Source: Bacteroides muris (ex Afrizal et al. 2022) (GTDB lineage Bacteria > Bacteroidota > Bacteroidia > Bacteroidales > Bacteroidaceae). Taken from it: 64,000 nucleotides of DNA. Location: assembly GCF_004793475.1 (NCBI RefSeq), contig NZ_SRYZ01000006.1, positions 59,368 to 123,367 of the forward strand, given 5' to 3'. Below are positions 27,278-36,085 of this stretch, in pieces. The notes under the pieces are model-generated. The model saw nothing but the letters and a program-made list of their open reading frames with translations, had not been told where the DNA came from and ran no database searches. The position numbers were made by a program, and so were the translations under genes. Within the stretch, counting starts at the first letter, position 1, and each line of letters starts with the position of its first letter.

Positions 27278-29110
27278 ATGAAGATTTATCATAAATTCCT
27301 TTTGTATCAGAATAAATGGATTCACCCTTACGTACGGATGACAGTGGGAGTAATGACCTTCATCACTTATTTGATGTCCGTCCTGCTGATTGTCGGTGTG
27401 GTCTATGAGCATGGCTTTACGATTTCCGTAGCTGAGGCGCATCAGCTCCAGCACTTGTATCATGGGGTGTGGATTGCTTTCCTGATAGACGTCACTCTGC
27501 GCATTTTGCTGGAATACAAGGATACCCGGCGTACGTTCAGTAGGCTCACATGGATATTGACCATTCTGCTCTATCTGACTCTTATTCCGGTTATTTTCCA
27601 TCGTCCGGAGGAGGAGGGTGCCGTTCTGCAATTCTGGGATTTTCTGCATGGGAAGACCTATAGGCTTGTCCTGTTGCTGATATTTTCCTTTCTCAGTCTT
27701 TCAAACGGGCTTGTGCGGCTGTTGGGAAGGCGTACGAACCCTTCTCTTATTTTGGCTGTCAGCTTTCTGATAATCATACTTGTGGGGACGGGGTTGCTGA
27801 TGCTTCCTCGTTGCACGGTGAACGGTATATCGTGGGTCGACTCGCTGTTCATATCCACCAGCGCGGTGTGTGTCACCGGGCTGACATCGGTCGATGTAGC
27901 TTCTACATTCACCCCGACCGGTTTCACGGTCATCATCCTGCTGATTCAGATTGGCGGTCTGGGTGTGATGACGCTGACAAGTTTCTTTGCCATGTTCTTC
28001 ATGGGTAATACCTCGTTGTATAATCAGCTGGTGATGCGTGATATGGTGAGTTCCGATTCCCTGAATTCCCTGCTTTCCACTCTGGTCTATATTCTGGCCT
28101 TTACACTGGTGATTGAAGGGGTAGGGATGCTTGCCATCTGGGGAGACATTCATGGGACGATGGGAATGGACTTGCAGGAAGAGCTGGCTTTTTCGGCCTT
28201 CCATGCCATTTCCGCTTTCTGCAATGCCGGATTCTCCACGTTACCGGGTAATCTGGGCAATCCGCTGGTGATGACGGGGCACAATCCTTTTTTCATCTAC
28301 ATCTCGCTGCTGATTATTCTGGGCGGTATAGGTTTCCCTATCCTGGTGAATTTCAAGGATATTATTCTTTATCATCTGCACCGTCTGCGACACTTTCTGC
28401 GTACGTGGCATTGGGATGGTAGTAGGCGTTTCTACCATCTGTACAACCTGAATACAAAGATTGCATTGATTGTCACTTTCCTGCTGCTGGTGCTGGGCAC
28501 GGCGGGCATTGCCCTCTTTGAGTGGAATGCAGCCTTTGCAGGTATGCCGGTAGCGGACAAGTGGACTCAGGCGTTTTTCAATGCCGTATGTCCCCGTACG
28601 GCAGGCTTCAATAGCGTGGACTTGGCCGGATTGGGGGTACAGACATTGCTCATTTATCTGTTTCTGATGTGGGTGGGAGGAGGTTCCCAGTCTACGGCGG
28701 GCGGTATCAAGGTGAATGCCTTTGCGGTAGTGGTGCTGAACCTGGTGGCTGTGTTGCGCGGCACGGAACGGGTAGAGGTGTTTGGCCGTGAACTGTCACA
28801 CGATTCCATCCGCCGTTCCAATGCCACAGTGGTGATGTCGTTCGGTGTCTTGTTGCTGTTCGTTTTCATCATCAGCATTCTGGAGCCGGGTACGTCGCTT
28901 TTGGCCATTACCTTCGAGTGTGTGTCGGCATTGAGTACGGTTGGGTCCAGTTTGAACCTTACCCAGCAGTTGGGAGACGACAGCAAGCTGCTGGTGGCAC
29001 TGCTGATGTTTGTGGGGCGTGTGGGACTGATTACGCTGATGCTTGGCGTCATAAAGCAGAAGAAGCATACGAAGTATCAGTATCCGAGTGGTCAGATTAT
29101 AATCAACTGA
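27278..29110 (+). CDS. trkH: Potassium uptake channel subunit (TrkH/KtrB family)
   Basis: 610 residues with about 11-12 membrane helices. Residues 1-130 form extra N-terminal helices absent from short KtrB proteins; the four selectivity-loop repeats of the family follow, including SAVCVTGLTSVD, AISAFCNAGFSTLPG, CPRTAGFNSVDL and SALSTVGSSLNLT. The loop Gly residues (CVTGLT, CNAGFS, TAGFN, TVGSS) line the K+ filter. It is followed by the TrkA gene after 42 bases, so the two form a complete uptake system. Confidence 0.93.
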   Translation: MKIYHKFLLYQNKWIHPYVRMTVGVMTFITYLMSVLLIVGVVYEHGFTISVAEAHQLQHLYHGVWIAFLIDVTLRILLEYKDTRRTFSRLTWILTILLYLTLIPVIFHRPEEEGAVLQFWDFLHGKTYRLVLLLIFSFLSLSNGLVRLLGRRTNPSLILAVSFLIIILVGTGLLMLPRCTVNGISWVDSLFISTSAVCVTGLTSVDVASTFTPTGFTVIILLIQIGGLGVMTLTSFFAMFFMGNTSLYNQLVMRDMVSSDSLNSLLSTLVYILAFTLVIEGVGMLAIWGDIHGTMGMDLQEELAFSAFHAISAFCNAGFSTLPGNLGNPLVMTGHNPFFIYISLLIILGGIGFPILVNFKDIILYHLHRLRHFLRTWHWDGSRRFYHLYNLNTKIALIVTFLLLVLGTAGIALFEWNAAFAGMPVADKWTQAFFNAVCPRTAGFNSVDLAGLGVQTLLIYLFLMWVGGGSQSTAGGIKVNAFAVVVLNLVAVLRGTERVEVFGRELSHDSIRRSNATVVMSFGVLLLFVFIISILEPGTSLLAITFECVSALSTVGSSLNLTQQLGDDSKLLVALLMFVGRVGLITLMLGVIKQKKHTKYQYPSGQIIIN

Positions 29111-29152
29111 TAATTGATTTGTAGATTTATTATCCATTTATCCATTAATAGA

Positions 29153-29839
29153 ATGAAATATATTATTATCGGTTTAGGGAATTATGGTCATGTGCTGGCA
29201 GAAGAGCTTTCTGCACTGGGGCACGAAGTGATAGGTGCGGACGTGAGCGCCGGCCGGGTAGATAGTCTGAAGGAGAAGATAGCTACAGCTTTTATCATCG
29301 ATGCAACGGACGAGCAGGCGCTGTCCGTGTTGCCGCTGAACAGCGTGGATGTGGTGATTGTTGCCATCGGCGAGAATTTCGGTGCGTCCATCCGTGTAGT
29401 GGCTTTGCTGAAGCAGAAGAAGGTGCAGCATATCTATGCCCGCGCCATTGACGCTGTTCACCGTTCCGTGCTCGAGGCCTTTGAGTTGGAGCGCATTCTT
29501 ACTCCCGAGGAAGATGCTGCACGCGGGCTGGTGCAGTTGCTGGAATTCGGTGCCGATATGGAGACATTCCGCGTGGCACCGGATTATTATGTGGTCAAGT
29601 TCACCGTTCCGGACAAGTTCATTGGATATTATGCCAACGAATTGAATCTTGATGAGGAATTTGGCCTGAAGATGCTCGCCTTGAAGCGTGCCGAGACTTT
29701 GAAGAATTGTCTGGGCATCTCTTATGTGGAACGCAATGTGCGGAACGAACTGCCGGAAAATGACCTGATACAAGCCGGCGACCAGTTGGTGTGCTACGGA
29801 CGATATAAGGCTTTCCAGAAGTTCTGGAAAGCACTATGA
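29153..29839 (+). CDS. trkA: Potassium uptake regulatory subunit (TrkA/KtrA)
   Basis: 228 residues. An N-terminal RCK Rossmann domain starts with MKYIIIGLGNYGHVLAEEL (GxGxxG nucleotide loop) and the acidic strand end in GADV. A C-terminal RCK_C domain begins near residue 140. The start at 29153 gives the normal Rossmann beginning; the frame is open 39 bases further upstream. It is a single RCK unit like KtrA rather than the duplicated E. coli TrkA. It gates the TrkH-type channel encoded just before it, in response to bound nucleotides. Confidence 0.93.
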   Translation: MKYIIIGLGNYGHVLAEELSALGHEVIGADVSAGRVDSLKEKIATAFIIDATDEQALSVLPLNSVDVVIVAIGENFGASIRVVALLKQKKVQHIYARAIDAVHRSVLEAFELERILTPEEDAARGLVQLLEFGADMETFRVAPDYYVVKFTVPDKFIGYYANELNLDEEFGLKMLALKRAETLKNCLGISYVERNVRNELPENDLIQAGDQLVCYGRYKAFQKFWKAL

Positions 29840-29893
29840 TAATTGGTAGTTGGAAATGTGTCAAAAGTGGTGAATTTTGCCCCCCATTTTCAA

Positions 29894-31402
29894 CTAATCA
29901 AAGTCCTTCTCCCGACACCGATAATGGAAATAATCAGTCAGGAAGTGTGCATTCTTGCGTATGAACTCTTGCCCGTGTTCTTTTCCTTGCAAACTGTTCA
30001 GATAAGCGTCGGGCAGCATGCCTTCGTCTTGCAGGATGCAGCTCAGCTGGTAAGGGATGATGTCGGGGTTGATGATGAACATAATGGCGTTTTTCTCTGC
30101 TTTCTCCTTATTATAATTGGGGTTGTCCGGAGATTTGATGCATTCGCACAGCTTGAATTGGATATGTAGGCCGGTGTGCGGGTTGGCCATCAGCATGGCT
30201 CCGGTTTCTGTATGTATGCGTGGTATGTCCAGGTCTTCTTTCAAGCCGTATCCCATCTTGTTCAGCAGAAAATCAGAGATTTCCTCTTGCGATTGGCAGA
30301 ATACAAAAGATTTCCCGCCGGATGCTTTTATGAAATCATGGAATGTAGCCTTTTCATTCGTCTTTTCTTTCTGGTTCGTCAAGTCGTCCACATATTCCGC
30401 TATTTTCCGGTCGTACTTGTTTTCGAGAAGCATGCCGCACTGCCACCATGCGTTGCCAAAATAAATCAGTTCGCAGATAAGGGTGCTTTTCCCTACTTCT
30501 CTGCTACGGATGGCCGAGAGGTTCAAGGACTTCTTGGTTATCTTGAATTCGCATTCGTCTTCACTACACAAATCTTTGACGTACAGATACTCGTCGTCTT
30601 CTTTCTCCAGCAGATAGCAACTGTTTTCCCGTGCCTTCACCTTGCCCCAAAGCTGATGTTCGGGATGGGCTTTTCCGATGAGAGCCAGCCATTCCGGTGA
30701 GGTCAGCGACAGCAGGTTGCGGCGGCCTTTGAACGTCAGTGAGGTGCGTGTGGCATATATGAGGGTCTCTGCCATTTCGATGGTAATCTTTTCATCATTC
30801 AGCAACCGTTCAGCTTCGTCCCGGCATTGGGCGACATTTTCGATGTTGAAGTAGCATTGGTAGTGAAACCAGTTCAGTATCTCCCGGTAGCGGAAGAAGT
30901 CTTCTTCTCCCATAGCTGAGGGGTATAGAAATTCCTGCATCCTTTCATTTTCTGGAGCGGTTTCGTATTCCTCTGCAAGCAGTCCGTATATCTCTTGTGC
31001 AGTCTGCTCTATTCCGGGATTCTCGGGGTTGATGGCGCTTATTCCCCGGCACAGATATTGTATATGGTGCCAAAGCAGAAAGCGTATGTCCTCCAGATTG
31101 ATTTCATCCGGAAAATAATCGCCTTTGATGGGGTAGAAGGGCAGATAGGCTCCGTATCGCTTCCGGCACTCGGCAGTGAATGCCTGCCAGATGCCGGTCT
31201 GGGAGATGACGTCCTCAAACCATGCGGCGAGGCAGAGGCTTGTATAGCGTATGTTTTCCTCTTCTTCGAAGGCGTTGGCTATCGTTGAAGAGTAGAGTCT
31301 TTTGTGGATTTCGTTTGCAATGCCGACGTAGTACTGGTCAACGCTGTTTGTCTGCTTGTACGGATGCAGTTCCAACCATTCTTTGGGGTATATTTTCTTC
31401 AT
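29894..31402 (-). CDS. DUF3843 protein
   Basis: 502 residues, soluble, with no signal or membrane segments, matching the Bacteroidales family DUF3843 (MKKIYPKEWLELHPYKQTNSVDQYYVGIAN at 31402-31313). The protein is rich in aromatic and acidic residues, with helical repeats in the first half. No catalytic motif is recognised. The frame remains open upstream to 32338 only because it runs antisense through the HU-HIG gene; the ATG at 31402 is the family start. It is divergent from the HU-HIG gene across a heavily palindromic intergenic region, so the two may be co-controlled. Function unknown. Confidence 0.8.
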   Translation of the reverse strand: MKKIYPKEWLELHPYKQTNSVDQYYVGIANEIHKRLYSSTIANAFEEEENIRYTSLCLAAWFEDVISQTGIWQAFTAECRKRYGAYLPFYPIKGDYFPDEINLEDIRFLLWHHIQYLCRGISAINPENPGIEQTAQEIYGLLAEEYETAPENERMQEFLYPSAMGEEDFFRYREILNWFHYQCYFNIENVAQCRDEAERLLNDEKITIEMAETLIYATRTSLTFKGRRNLLSLTSPEWLALIGKAHPEHQLWGKVKARENSCYLLEKEDDEYLYVKDLCSEDECEFKITKKSLNLSAIRSREVGKSTLICELIYFGNAWWQCGMLLENKYDRKIAEYVDDLTNQKEKTNEKATFHDFIKASGGKSFVFCQSQEEISDFLLNKMGYGLKEDLDIPRIHTETGAMLMANPHTGLHIQFKLCECIKSPDNPNYNKEKAEKNAIMFIINPDIIPYQLSCILQDEGMLPDAYLNSLQGKEHGQEFIRKNAHFLTDYFHYRCREKDFD

Positions 31403-31524
31403 GGTGCTAAAGCGAATTTGGTGTGTATCTTTATAAATTTTATTTTTCGGTGTAAAGATATGCTTTTTGTAGAAATTTTCTTGTTTTTCCTCCTTTTGAT
31501 TAGTATATTTGTATGCTACTATTA

Positions 31525-31617
31525 AATCGTTCCATCGTGTGGAAAAAATCGTTCCACCATGGTGGAACGATTTTTCTTCCGTGGTGGAATGATATTTTCT
31601 CCATGATGGAACGATTA
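31525..31617. promoter_or_regulatory. Nested palindromic array between divergent genes
   Basis: A perfect 32-bp palindrome (31544-31575, centre CCATGG) is built from CGTTCCACCATGGTGGAACG. It is flanked by further copies of the half-site CGTTCCA: one near 31528-31545 and two more, inverted or degenerate, in TTCCGTGGTGGAATG (31577-31591) and TCCATGATGGAACG (31600-31613). The outer copies are themselves mutually inverted, so the whole can fold into one long structure. It lies between DUF3843 (minus) and the HU-HIG gene (plus), suggesting a multimeric operator. Confidence 0.65.
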
Positions 31618-31696
31618 AAGAATCGCTTTTCTTTTCCTTAATGTTTGGGAAGAAGAAAAAAACAGAATTGCAGAACCATTTAAAAACAGAATATAT

Positions 31697-32317
31697 ATGA
31701 GTGCGTATTACGACCTTTTTGAGAAACCCGACGTCCGCCAGACCGGCGAGCAACAATCCCTTTATGCCCGCTTTGTCCCCAAGGGAACCATCGACCGCAA
31801 GGAATTTATCGAGCGTGTGCATCTTTTTACCGGCCTCAGCCGCAGCCTGCTGGAAGGAGCGATGGCAGGCTTTATGGACGAGTTGCGCGACTGCCTTGCC
31901 AATGGCTGGACGGTGGAGCTGGGCGAGCTGGGTTACTTCACCCCCTCTTTGAGTTGTACCCGCCAGGCGACGGACAAGAAAGAGCTTCGTGCTGCCTCCA
32001 TCGCTTTGCGCGGGTTGAATTTCCGTCTGGGCAGGGAGTTCTATAAGGATTTGAAAGGTAAGATGCAGTTGGAGCGTTGTCCGCAATCGGCATCGGCGCC
32101 TGCTTCGTCTGCCGATGAGGCGTTGGGCGTGGAGCAGCGCTGGAAGTTGCTGGATGAGTATTTGCAGCAGTATCCTTGCATCAACCGCGCCCAGTATGCA
32201 CGGCTGGCAGGACGCAGTTACAAGCAGGCTGTTGTCGATTTGAACAGGTTTATAGAAGAGGGGATGCTGATGAGGCATGGGATGGGGCCGAGTGTGGTGT
32301 ATGCAAGGAAAAAGTGA
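31697..32317 (+). CDS. HU-HIG family DNA-binding protein
   Basis: 206 residues. Residues about 1-125 are an HU/IHF-like fold of the Bacteroidales HU-HIG type (KGTIDRKEFIERVHLFTGLSRSLLEGAM, GWTVELGELGYFTPSL, FRLGREFYKDLK). A short linker rich in S, A and P follows. The C-terminal 60 residues (WKLLDEYLQQYPCINRAQYARLAGRSYKQA) look like a winged-helix or helix-turn-helix unit, giving a second DNA-binding part. It may bind the palindromes directly upstream of its own gene, but that is inference. Confidence 0.82.
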   Translation: MSAYYDLFEKPDVRQTGEQQSLYARFVPKGTIDRKEFIERVHLFTGLSRSLLEGAMAGFMDELRDCLANGWTVELGELGYFTPSLSCTRQATDKKELRAASIALRGLNFRLGREFYKDLKGKMQLERCPQSASAPASSADEALGVEQRWKLLDEYLQQYPCINRAQYARLAGRSYKQAVVDLNRFIEEGMLMRHGMGPSVVYARKK

Positions 32318-32377
32318 GCAAGATTTGGCTATTTGCAATTCAGAAACGTACCTTTACACTAATTATAGATTGTTTTT

Positions 32378-32905
32378 ATGGACAAGATGACTCCCGAGCA
32401 GCGGCATCACTGCATGAGCAGCATCCGCAGCAAGAACACGAAACCGGAGATGGTGGTACGCCGTTATCTTTTTTCCCGTGGTTTCCGTTTCCGTGTCAAT
32501 GTGAAGCGGTTGCCTGGCACGCCCGACATTGTACTCCGCAAGTATCGTACGGTGATATTCGTGAACGGATGTTTCTGGCATGGGCACGAGGGATGCAAAT
32601 ATTTTGTACTTCCCAAAAGTAATGTGGAATTTTGGAAGGACAAGATTGAACGGAATCGGCGCAGGGACTTGAAGGAACGGATTCAGTTGCGTTACATGGG
32701 GTGGCATGTGATGCAGGTATGGGAATGCCAGTTGAAACCCAAGGAGCGGGAGATGACACTGAAAGGGATTGAATGGGCACTGAATAGGATATTGCTGGAA
32801 AATTACGGAATGCGTAAGAAAGGTGAAATGAAACCTTATCGGGAATATGAAGAGGGAAATGGTAGGATGATAGCAGCCGATGGGATGGAGGATTACGGAA
32901 AGTGA
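32378..32905 (+). CDS. vsr: Very short patch repair endonuclease
   Basis: 175 residues. Vsr nicks next to T:G mismatches made by deamination of 5-methylcytosine. The family core is intact: MSSIRSKNTKPEMVVRRYLF, the catalytic Asp in LPGTPDIVL, and FVNGCFWHGHEGCKYF, with the zinc Cys residues and the His pair. MGWHVMQVWECQL ends the core. It is about 20 residues longer than E. coli Vsr at the C-terminus. No cytosine methyltransferase gene is adjacent on the chromosome; the only one in the window is in the ICE at 58617-59507. Confidence 0.93.
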   Translation: MDKMTPEQRHHCMSSIRSKNTKPEMVVRRYLFSRGFRFRVNVKRLPGTPDIVLRKYRTVIFVNGCFWHGHEGCKYFVLPKSNVEFWKDKIERNRRRDLKERIQLRYMGWHVMQVWECQLKPKEREMTLKGIEWALNRILLENYGMRKKGEMKPYREYEEGNGRMIAADGMEDYGK

Positions 32906-32992
32906 GAAATTGCGTGGATAGAATAATGTATTATTTCCTTAAATAAGAAGTGGACCGCAAGTAAGGTTGCTTGCTTTTTTATTATCTTTGCC

Positions 32993-33249
32993 CATTAAAC
33001 GGAGAAAGAATATTTTTTATAATATTCTCATAAAAAGTGGAAAGAGAGTTTACATCCGTACGTGAACTTTTGAGTCTTACGGTTTAACCTTCTTGGTTCA
33101 TCTGCCAAACTATCGGCTTCTAACTTCCGATAACTCCGGGCGAAGCCTTGACTCCCGATAACTGCCGTGAATAATATAGGTTAAACCTCCTTTAACCTCC
33201 GAAAACCTCCGTTAAAGCACCACCTCGTTTTCTGCCCGTTGTATCTTTG
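32993..33249 (+). promoter_or_regulatory. Two promoters and a repeat-rich leader before the HU gene
   Basis: TATCTTTG boxes lie at 32993-33000 and at 33242-33249. The nearer one suits the HU gene (ATG 33335). The farther one would give a leader of about 330 bases containing short repeats: TCCGATAACTCC at about 33127-33138 and again as CCCGATAACTGCC near 33152, and three AACCTCC units around 33182-33208. No open gene is visible between the boxes. A small RNA or a structured 5' leader are possible readings. Confidence 0.4.
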
Positions 33250-33334
33250 CATTGTGGTCACAAAGAAATAGGTTTTGCAGACTGACGAGCGAACAAGACC
33301 GGTTTTTATTAATCAACTTAAAATAAAAAAAACT

Positions 33335-33811
33335 ATGGCTTTGAATTATGAAGTAAAAAAGAGAGTGTTCGGTTTTGACGAGACAAAAACGGAAAAGTAC
33401 GTGGCGCAGATGAAGACTTTGGGGGTGTTCGCTTTCAGAGATTTATGTGACGAGGTTTCCAAGATAGGCATGGCGCCTCGCGGTGTGGTGAAGTTGGTGT
33501 TGGACGGATTGATTGACACCTTGAATATGAATATCAACAAGGGATTTTCGGTACAGTTGGGGGAGTTCGGCTGTTTTCGTCCCGGCATCAACGCCAAGAG
33601 CCAGGAAAAACAGGAAGACGTGACGGCAAGTACGATTTATCGCCGCAAGATTATCTTCACTCCGGGTTTCTACTTTAAGGATATGCTGACCCGCGCCAGT
33701 GTGGAGAAGATGAGTTGGCCGGGCAACGGGACTGTTTCCGGCGGCAGCTCCAATCCGAATCCGGATGGCGGAGGTTCCGATGGTAATCAGGGAGAAAATC
33801 CGTTAGGATAA
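33335..33811 (+). CDS. HU-family DNA-binding protein with disordered Gly/Asn/Ser tail
   Basis: 158 residues. The ATG at 33335 gives MALNYEVKKRVFGFDE; upstream in-frame codons precede it but lack a good ribosome site. Residues about 20-125 follow the HU-like pattern of Bacteroidetes (ISKIGMAPRGVVKLVLDGLIDTL-like helix, then VQLGEFGCFRPGINAKSQEK). The last 25 residues are a low-complexity Gly, Ser and Asn tail, a feature common among these proteins. It likely bends or coats DNA; specific targets are unknown. Confidence 0.82.
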   Translation: MALNYEVKKRVFGFDETKTEKYVAQMKTLGVFAFRDLCDEVSKIGMAPRGVVKLVLDGLIDTLNMNINKGFSVQLGEFGCFRPGINAKSQEKQEDVTASTIYRRKIIFTPGFYFKDMLTRASVEKMSWPGNGTVSGGSSNPNPDGGGSDGNQGENPLG

Positions 33812-33939
33812 GCATTCTGTAAATAAGGAGAATATGAACTTTCTCGGAAAAAGGTTCATATTCTCCTTGAAATACTTGACTTCGCCTTTTGAATATCGTA
33901 TCTTTACGTCAATCATTTTAAATCAGACCAACTGTTATT

Positions 33940-34167
33940 ATGGAAACAAAAAACGGATTTCGTGTCACGACCTATAAAAAGAAAGATTTGGCATGCCTCT
34001 ATTGCCCCAACGCTACTGCACGTTGCGCCATCCGCACCCTGACGCGGTGGATAAAGCGGAATCACGAACTGTATGAAGCCTTGGCGCATACCGGCTACAA
34101 TGTAAGGACACGGACATTCATGCCGAAGCAGGTGAGCCTCATCGTACAGTATCTGGACGAACCTTAA
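33940..34167 (+). CDS. DUF4248 small protein
   Basis: 75 residues, basic, of the Bacteroidales family DUF4248, which is often found beside HU-family genes, as here. Three or four Cys residues in CLYCPNATARCAI may bind a metal. The middle (TLTRWIKRNHELYEALAHTGYN) is helical. Function unknown, with a nucleic-acid role plausible because of charge and neighbours. A strong terminator follows 30 bases after the stop. Confidence 0.75.
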   Translation: METKNGFRVTTYKKKDLACLYCPNATARCAIRTLTRWIKRNHELYEALAHTGYNVRTRTFMPKQVSLIVQYLDEP

Positions 34168-34197
34168 TATTCTTTTCAACCTCATTTATTGTGTTAA

Positions 34198-34235
34198 AGC
34201 GGGAAGTTGCGGTTAAACTTCCCGCTTTTGTTTTT
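34198..34235 (+). terminator. Rho-independent terminator
   Basis: Perfect 11-bp stem AGCGGGAAGTT (34198-34208) with AACTTCCCGCT (34216-34226), a 7-base loop and a T-rich tail. It ends the DUF4248 transcript. Confidence 0.85.
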
Positions 34236-34300
34236 GTCATAGATACGTTGCAACACAATAGGTATAACTAACATAAGGTATTAATTAAAAAAAGAGAAAA

Positions 34301-34753
34301 ATGATGAAAAGAATAGTTCTGATATGGATGGCCGCCTTCCTGATGGGTGGCATGGCAATGGCGCAACATGTCCGCCGCAGTGATAAAATGCCCGAACCGA
34401 AAGTCCGTGCCGAGCGCATGACGGAACGGATGGTGAAAGAGTACTCCCTGAACGATACGCAGAAACAACAACTGCTGGAAGCCAATCTGGCATTGGTCGC
34501 GAAAATGGAAGATATGCCGATGCACCGTGCCAAAGCACACAAGCATTTGAAGAGAGAAGGTAAGCGCCATCAATTGACGGATGAGCAGCGCGCGCAGAAA
34601 AAAGCGGAGATGGAAAAGAAACGTGAAGAGATGAAGGCTGCCCGTATTGCTTATGATTCACAACTCCAGAAGATTATGACGGAAGAACAATATGCTGCAT
34701 ACAGCAAGAAAGTGCAGGATAGAAAAGCAAAAATGGAATCTAAAAGAAAATAA
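34301..34753 (+). CDS. DUF4890 exported helical protein (Spy/CpxP-like)
   Basis: 150 residues with a signal peptide (MMKRIVLIWMAAFLMGGMAMAQ). The mature part is almost all helix, highly charged (K, R, E, M) with repeats such as TERMVKEYSLNDTQKQQLLEA and LTDEQRAQKKAEMEKKREEM, and it matches DUF4890. Its size, composition and LTxxQxxQ-like motifs recall the periplasmic chaperones Spy and CpxP. Its neighbours, a small lipoprotein and a two-component system, fit an envelope-stress group. The chaperone role is inference. Confidence 0.75.
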   Translation: MMKRIVLIWMAAFLMGGMAMAQHVRRSDKMPEPKVRAERMTERMVKEYSLNDTQKQQLLEANLALVAKMEDMPMHRAKAHKHLKREGKRHQLTDEQRAQKKAEMEKKREEMKAARIAYDSQLQKIMTEEQYAAYSKKVQDRKAKMESKRK

Positions 34754-34778
34754 ATTTTCTATTGCATTCAATTTGTAC

Positions 34779-34786
34779 TATTTTTG
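34779..34786 (+). promoter_or_regulatory. -7 element of the DUF4738 gene
   Basis: TATTTTTG lies 27 bases before the lipoprotein ATG at 34813. Confidence 0.5.
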
Positions 34787-34812
34787 TCCGGTCAATTACT
34801 AAAAACAAAACA

Positions 34813-35358
34813 ATGAAGAATATAGTCTATATTTTGGTATGTGCATCGGTTGTCTTTTTCACAGCTTGTTCGTCTCAAGACAAGAATAAGAAAGACGGCC
34901 TGCTATTGATGCAGGATAGTACAGAATTTGCCGGTCTGCAGCGCATGCAGGTGTCTGACGTAAAAACATCCTTTAGGTATAAGGGAAAAGAGTATCAGTC
35001 TTCTGTAGTGCGTCGGCCGGATGAATCTTTGCCGATAGTGAAAAACGAGCAGGGAGAGAAATTTGTGGATAACCGTATTACCTTGCACATTACGTGCGAT
35101 GGGAAGCATGTGGTGGATAAAGTGTTCACCAAAGATAATTTTGCTTCGTTGGTGGATGCCAAGTTTATGAAGTACTCCATTCTTGAGGGGCTGGTCTATG
35201 ACAAGACCACTCCGCAGGGAATCATATATGCGGCCAGTGTCTGCTATCCGCAATCCGACCTTTATGTTCCCATCAGACTGACCATTACGGCTGACGGGAA
35301 AATCTCCATGGCAAAAGAGGAACTGCTGGAGGAGTATCAGACAAACAGCATTGATTAG
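34813..35358 (+). CDS. DUF4738 lipoprotein
   Basis: 181 residues; lipobox VVFFTACSSQ near residue 18. Mature protein of beta-rich composition matching the Bacteroidales family DUF4738 (motifs include KTSFRYKGKEYQSSVVRRPDE and NRITLHITCDGKHVVDKVFT). The ATG at 34813 was chosen because it gives the signal peptide and follows the promoter box. Role unknown. It sits 49 bases before the response regulator gene, so it may share control with that system. Confidence 0.75.
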   Translation: MKNIVYILVCASVVFFTACSSQDKNKKDGLLLMQDSTEFAGLQRMQVSDVKTSFRYKGKEYQSSVVRRPDESLPIVKNEQGEKFVDNRITLHITCDGKHVVDKVFTKDNFASLVDAKFMKYSILEGLVYDKTTPQGIIYAASVCYPQSDLYVPIRLTITADGKISMAKEELLEEYQTNSID

Positions 35359-35407
35359 TGGATGGTTTTCCAGATTGTTTCCTGTTTTATAGACCATCTT
35401 TGCCGGT

Positions 35408-36085
35408 ATGAAAATCCTGATTGTAGAAGATGAGCAAGATTTGCGGGAAACCATCCGCACTTCGCTCCTGAAAGAAAAGTTTGTCGTAGAGACTGCTGCC
35501 GACTATTTCTCGGCATTAGATAAAATCAATGACTACGATTACGACTGCATTCTACTGGATATAATGTTGCCCGGTGGAAACGGTCTGGACTTGCTGCGTG
35601 AGTTGAAACGGCTGCACCGCAGTGACAGCGTGCTGATTATCTCGGCCAAAGATTCTCTGGACGACAAGGTGGATGGGCTGGAACTGGGAGCCGACGATTA
35701 CCTTACAAAGCCTTTCCATTTGGCAGAACTCAATGCACGTGTCAAGTCATTGATACGTAGAAGGCAGGCGAAGGGAGATGTGACCGTCACTCTTGGAAAT
35801 CTTCTGTTCTATCCCGATAAACGGCAGGTAGAGATAAACGGAAAGCCTTTGCTACTGAACCGTAAGGAGTTCGACCTGCTCTATTATTTTGTTGTCAACC
35901 CCGGCCGGGTCATCAATAAGATGAGTCTTGCCGAGTCGGTGTGGGGAGATAATATAGACCAGACGGATTCGCTGGATTTTATCTACTCGCAAGTGAAAAA
36001 TCTGCGTAAGAAATTGAAACAAGCTGAGGCTAGCGTAGAATTAAAGGCAGTTTATGGATTCGGCTACAAACTCTCCGAATTATGA
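35408..36085 (+). CDS. OmpR-family response regulator
   Basis: 225 residues. A receiver domain (residues 1-115) has the acidic pair in VEDEQDL, the phosphorylated Asp in DCILLDIMLPGG and the Lys in LTKPFH. A Trans_reg_C winged helix follows (about 130-222), with LLNRKEFDLLYYFVVNPGRVI and SQVKNLRKKL. It overlaps the histidine kinase gene by four bases. Likely targets are the two PepSY-like genes directly downstream, a common arrangement in Bacteroides, but no binding site was identified. Confidence 0.93.
   Translation: MKILIVEDEQDLRETIRTSLLKEKFVVETAADYFSALDKINDYDYDCILLDIMLPGGNGLDLLRELKRLHRSDSVLIISAKDSLDDKVDGLELGADDYLTKPFHLAELNARVKSLIRRRQAKGDVTVTLGNLLFYPDKRQVEINGKPLLLNRKEFDLLYYFVVNPGRVINKMSLAESVWGDNIDQTDSLDFIYSQVKNLRKKLKQAEASVELKAVYGFGYKLSEL

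Noticed and set aside
31403..32338. N-terminal extension of the DUF3843 frame by 312 codons
   Set aside because: It runs antisense through the HU-HIG gene and the palindromic region and has low-complexity composition; the family start is at 31402.
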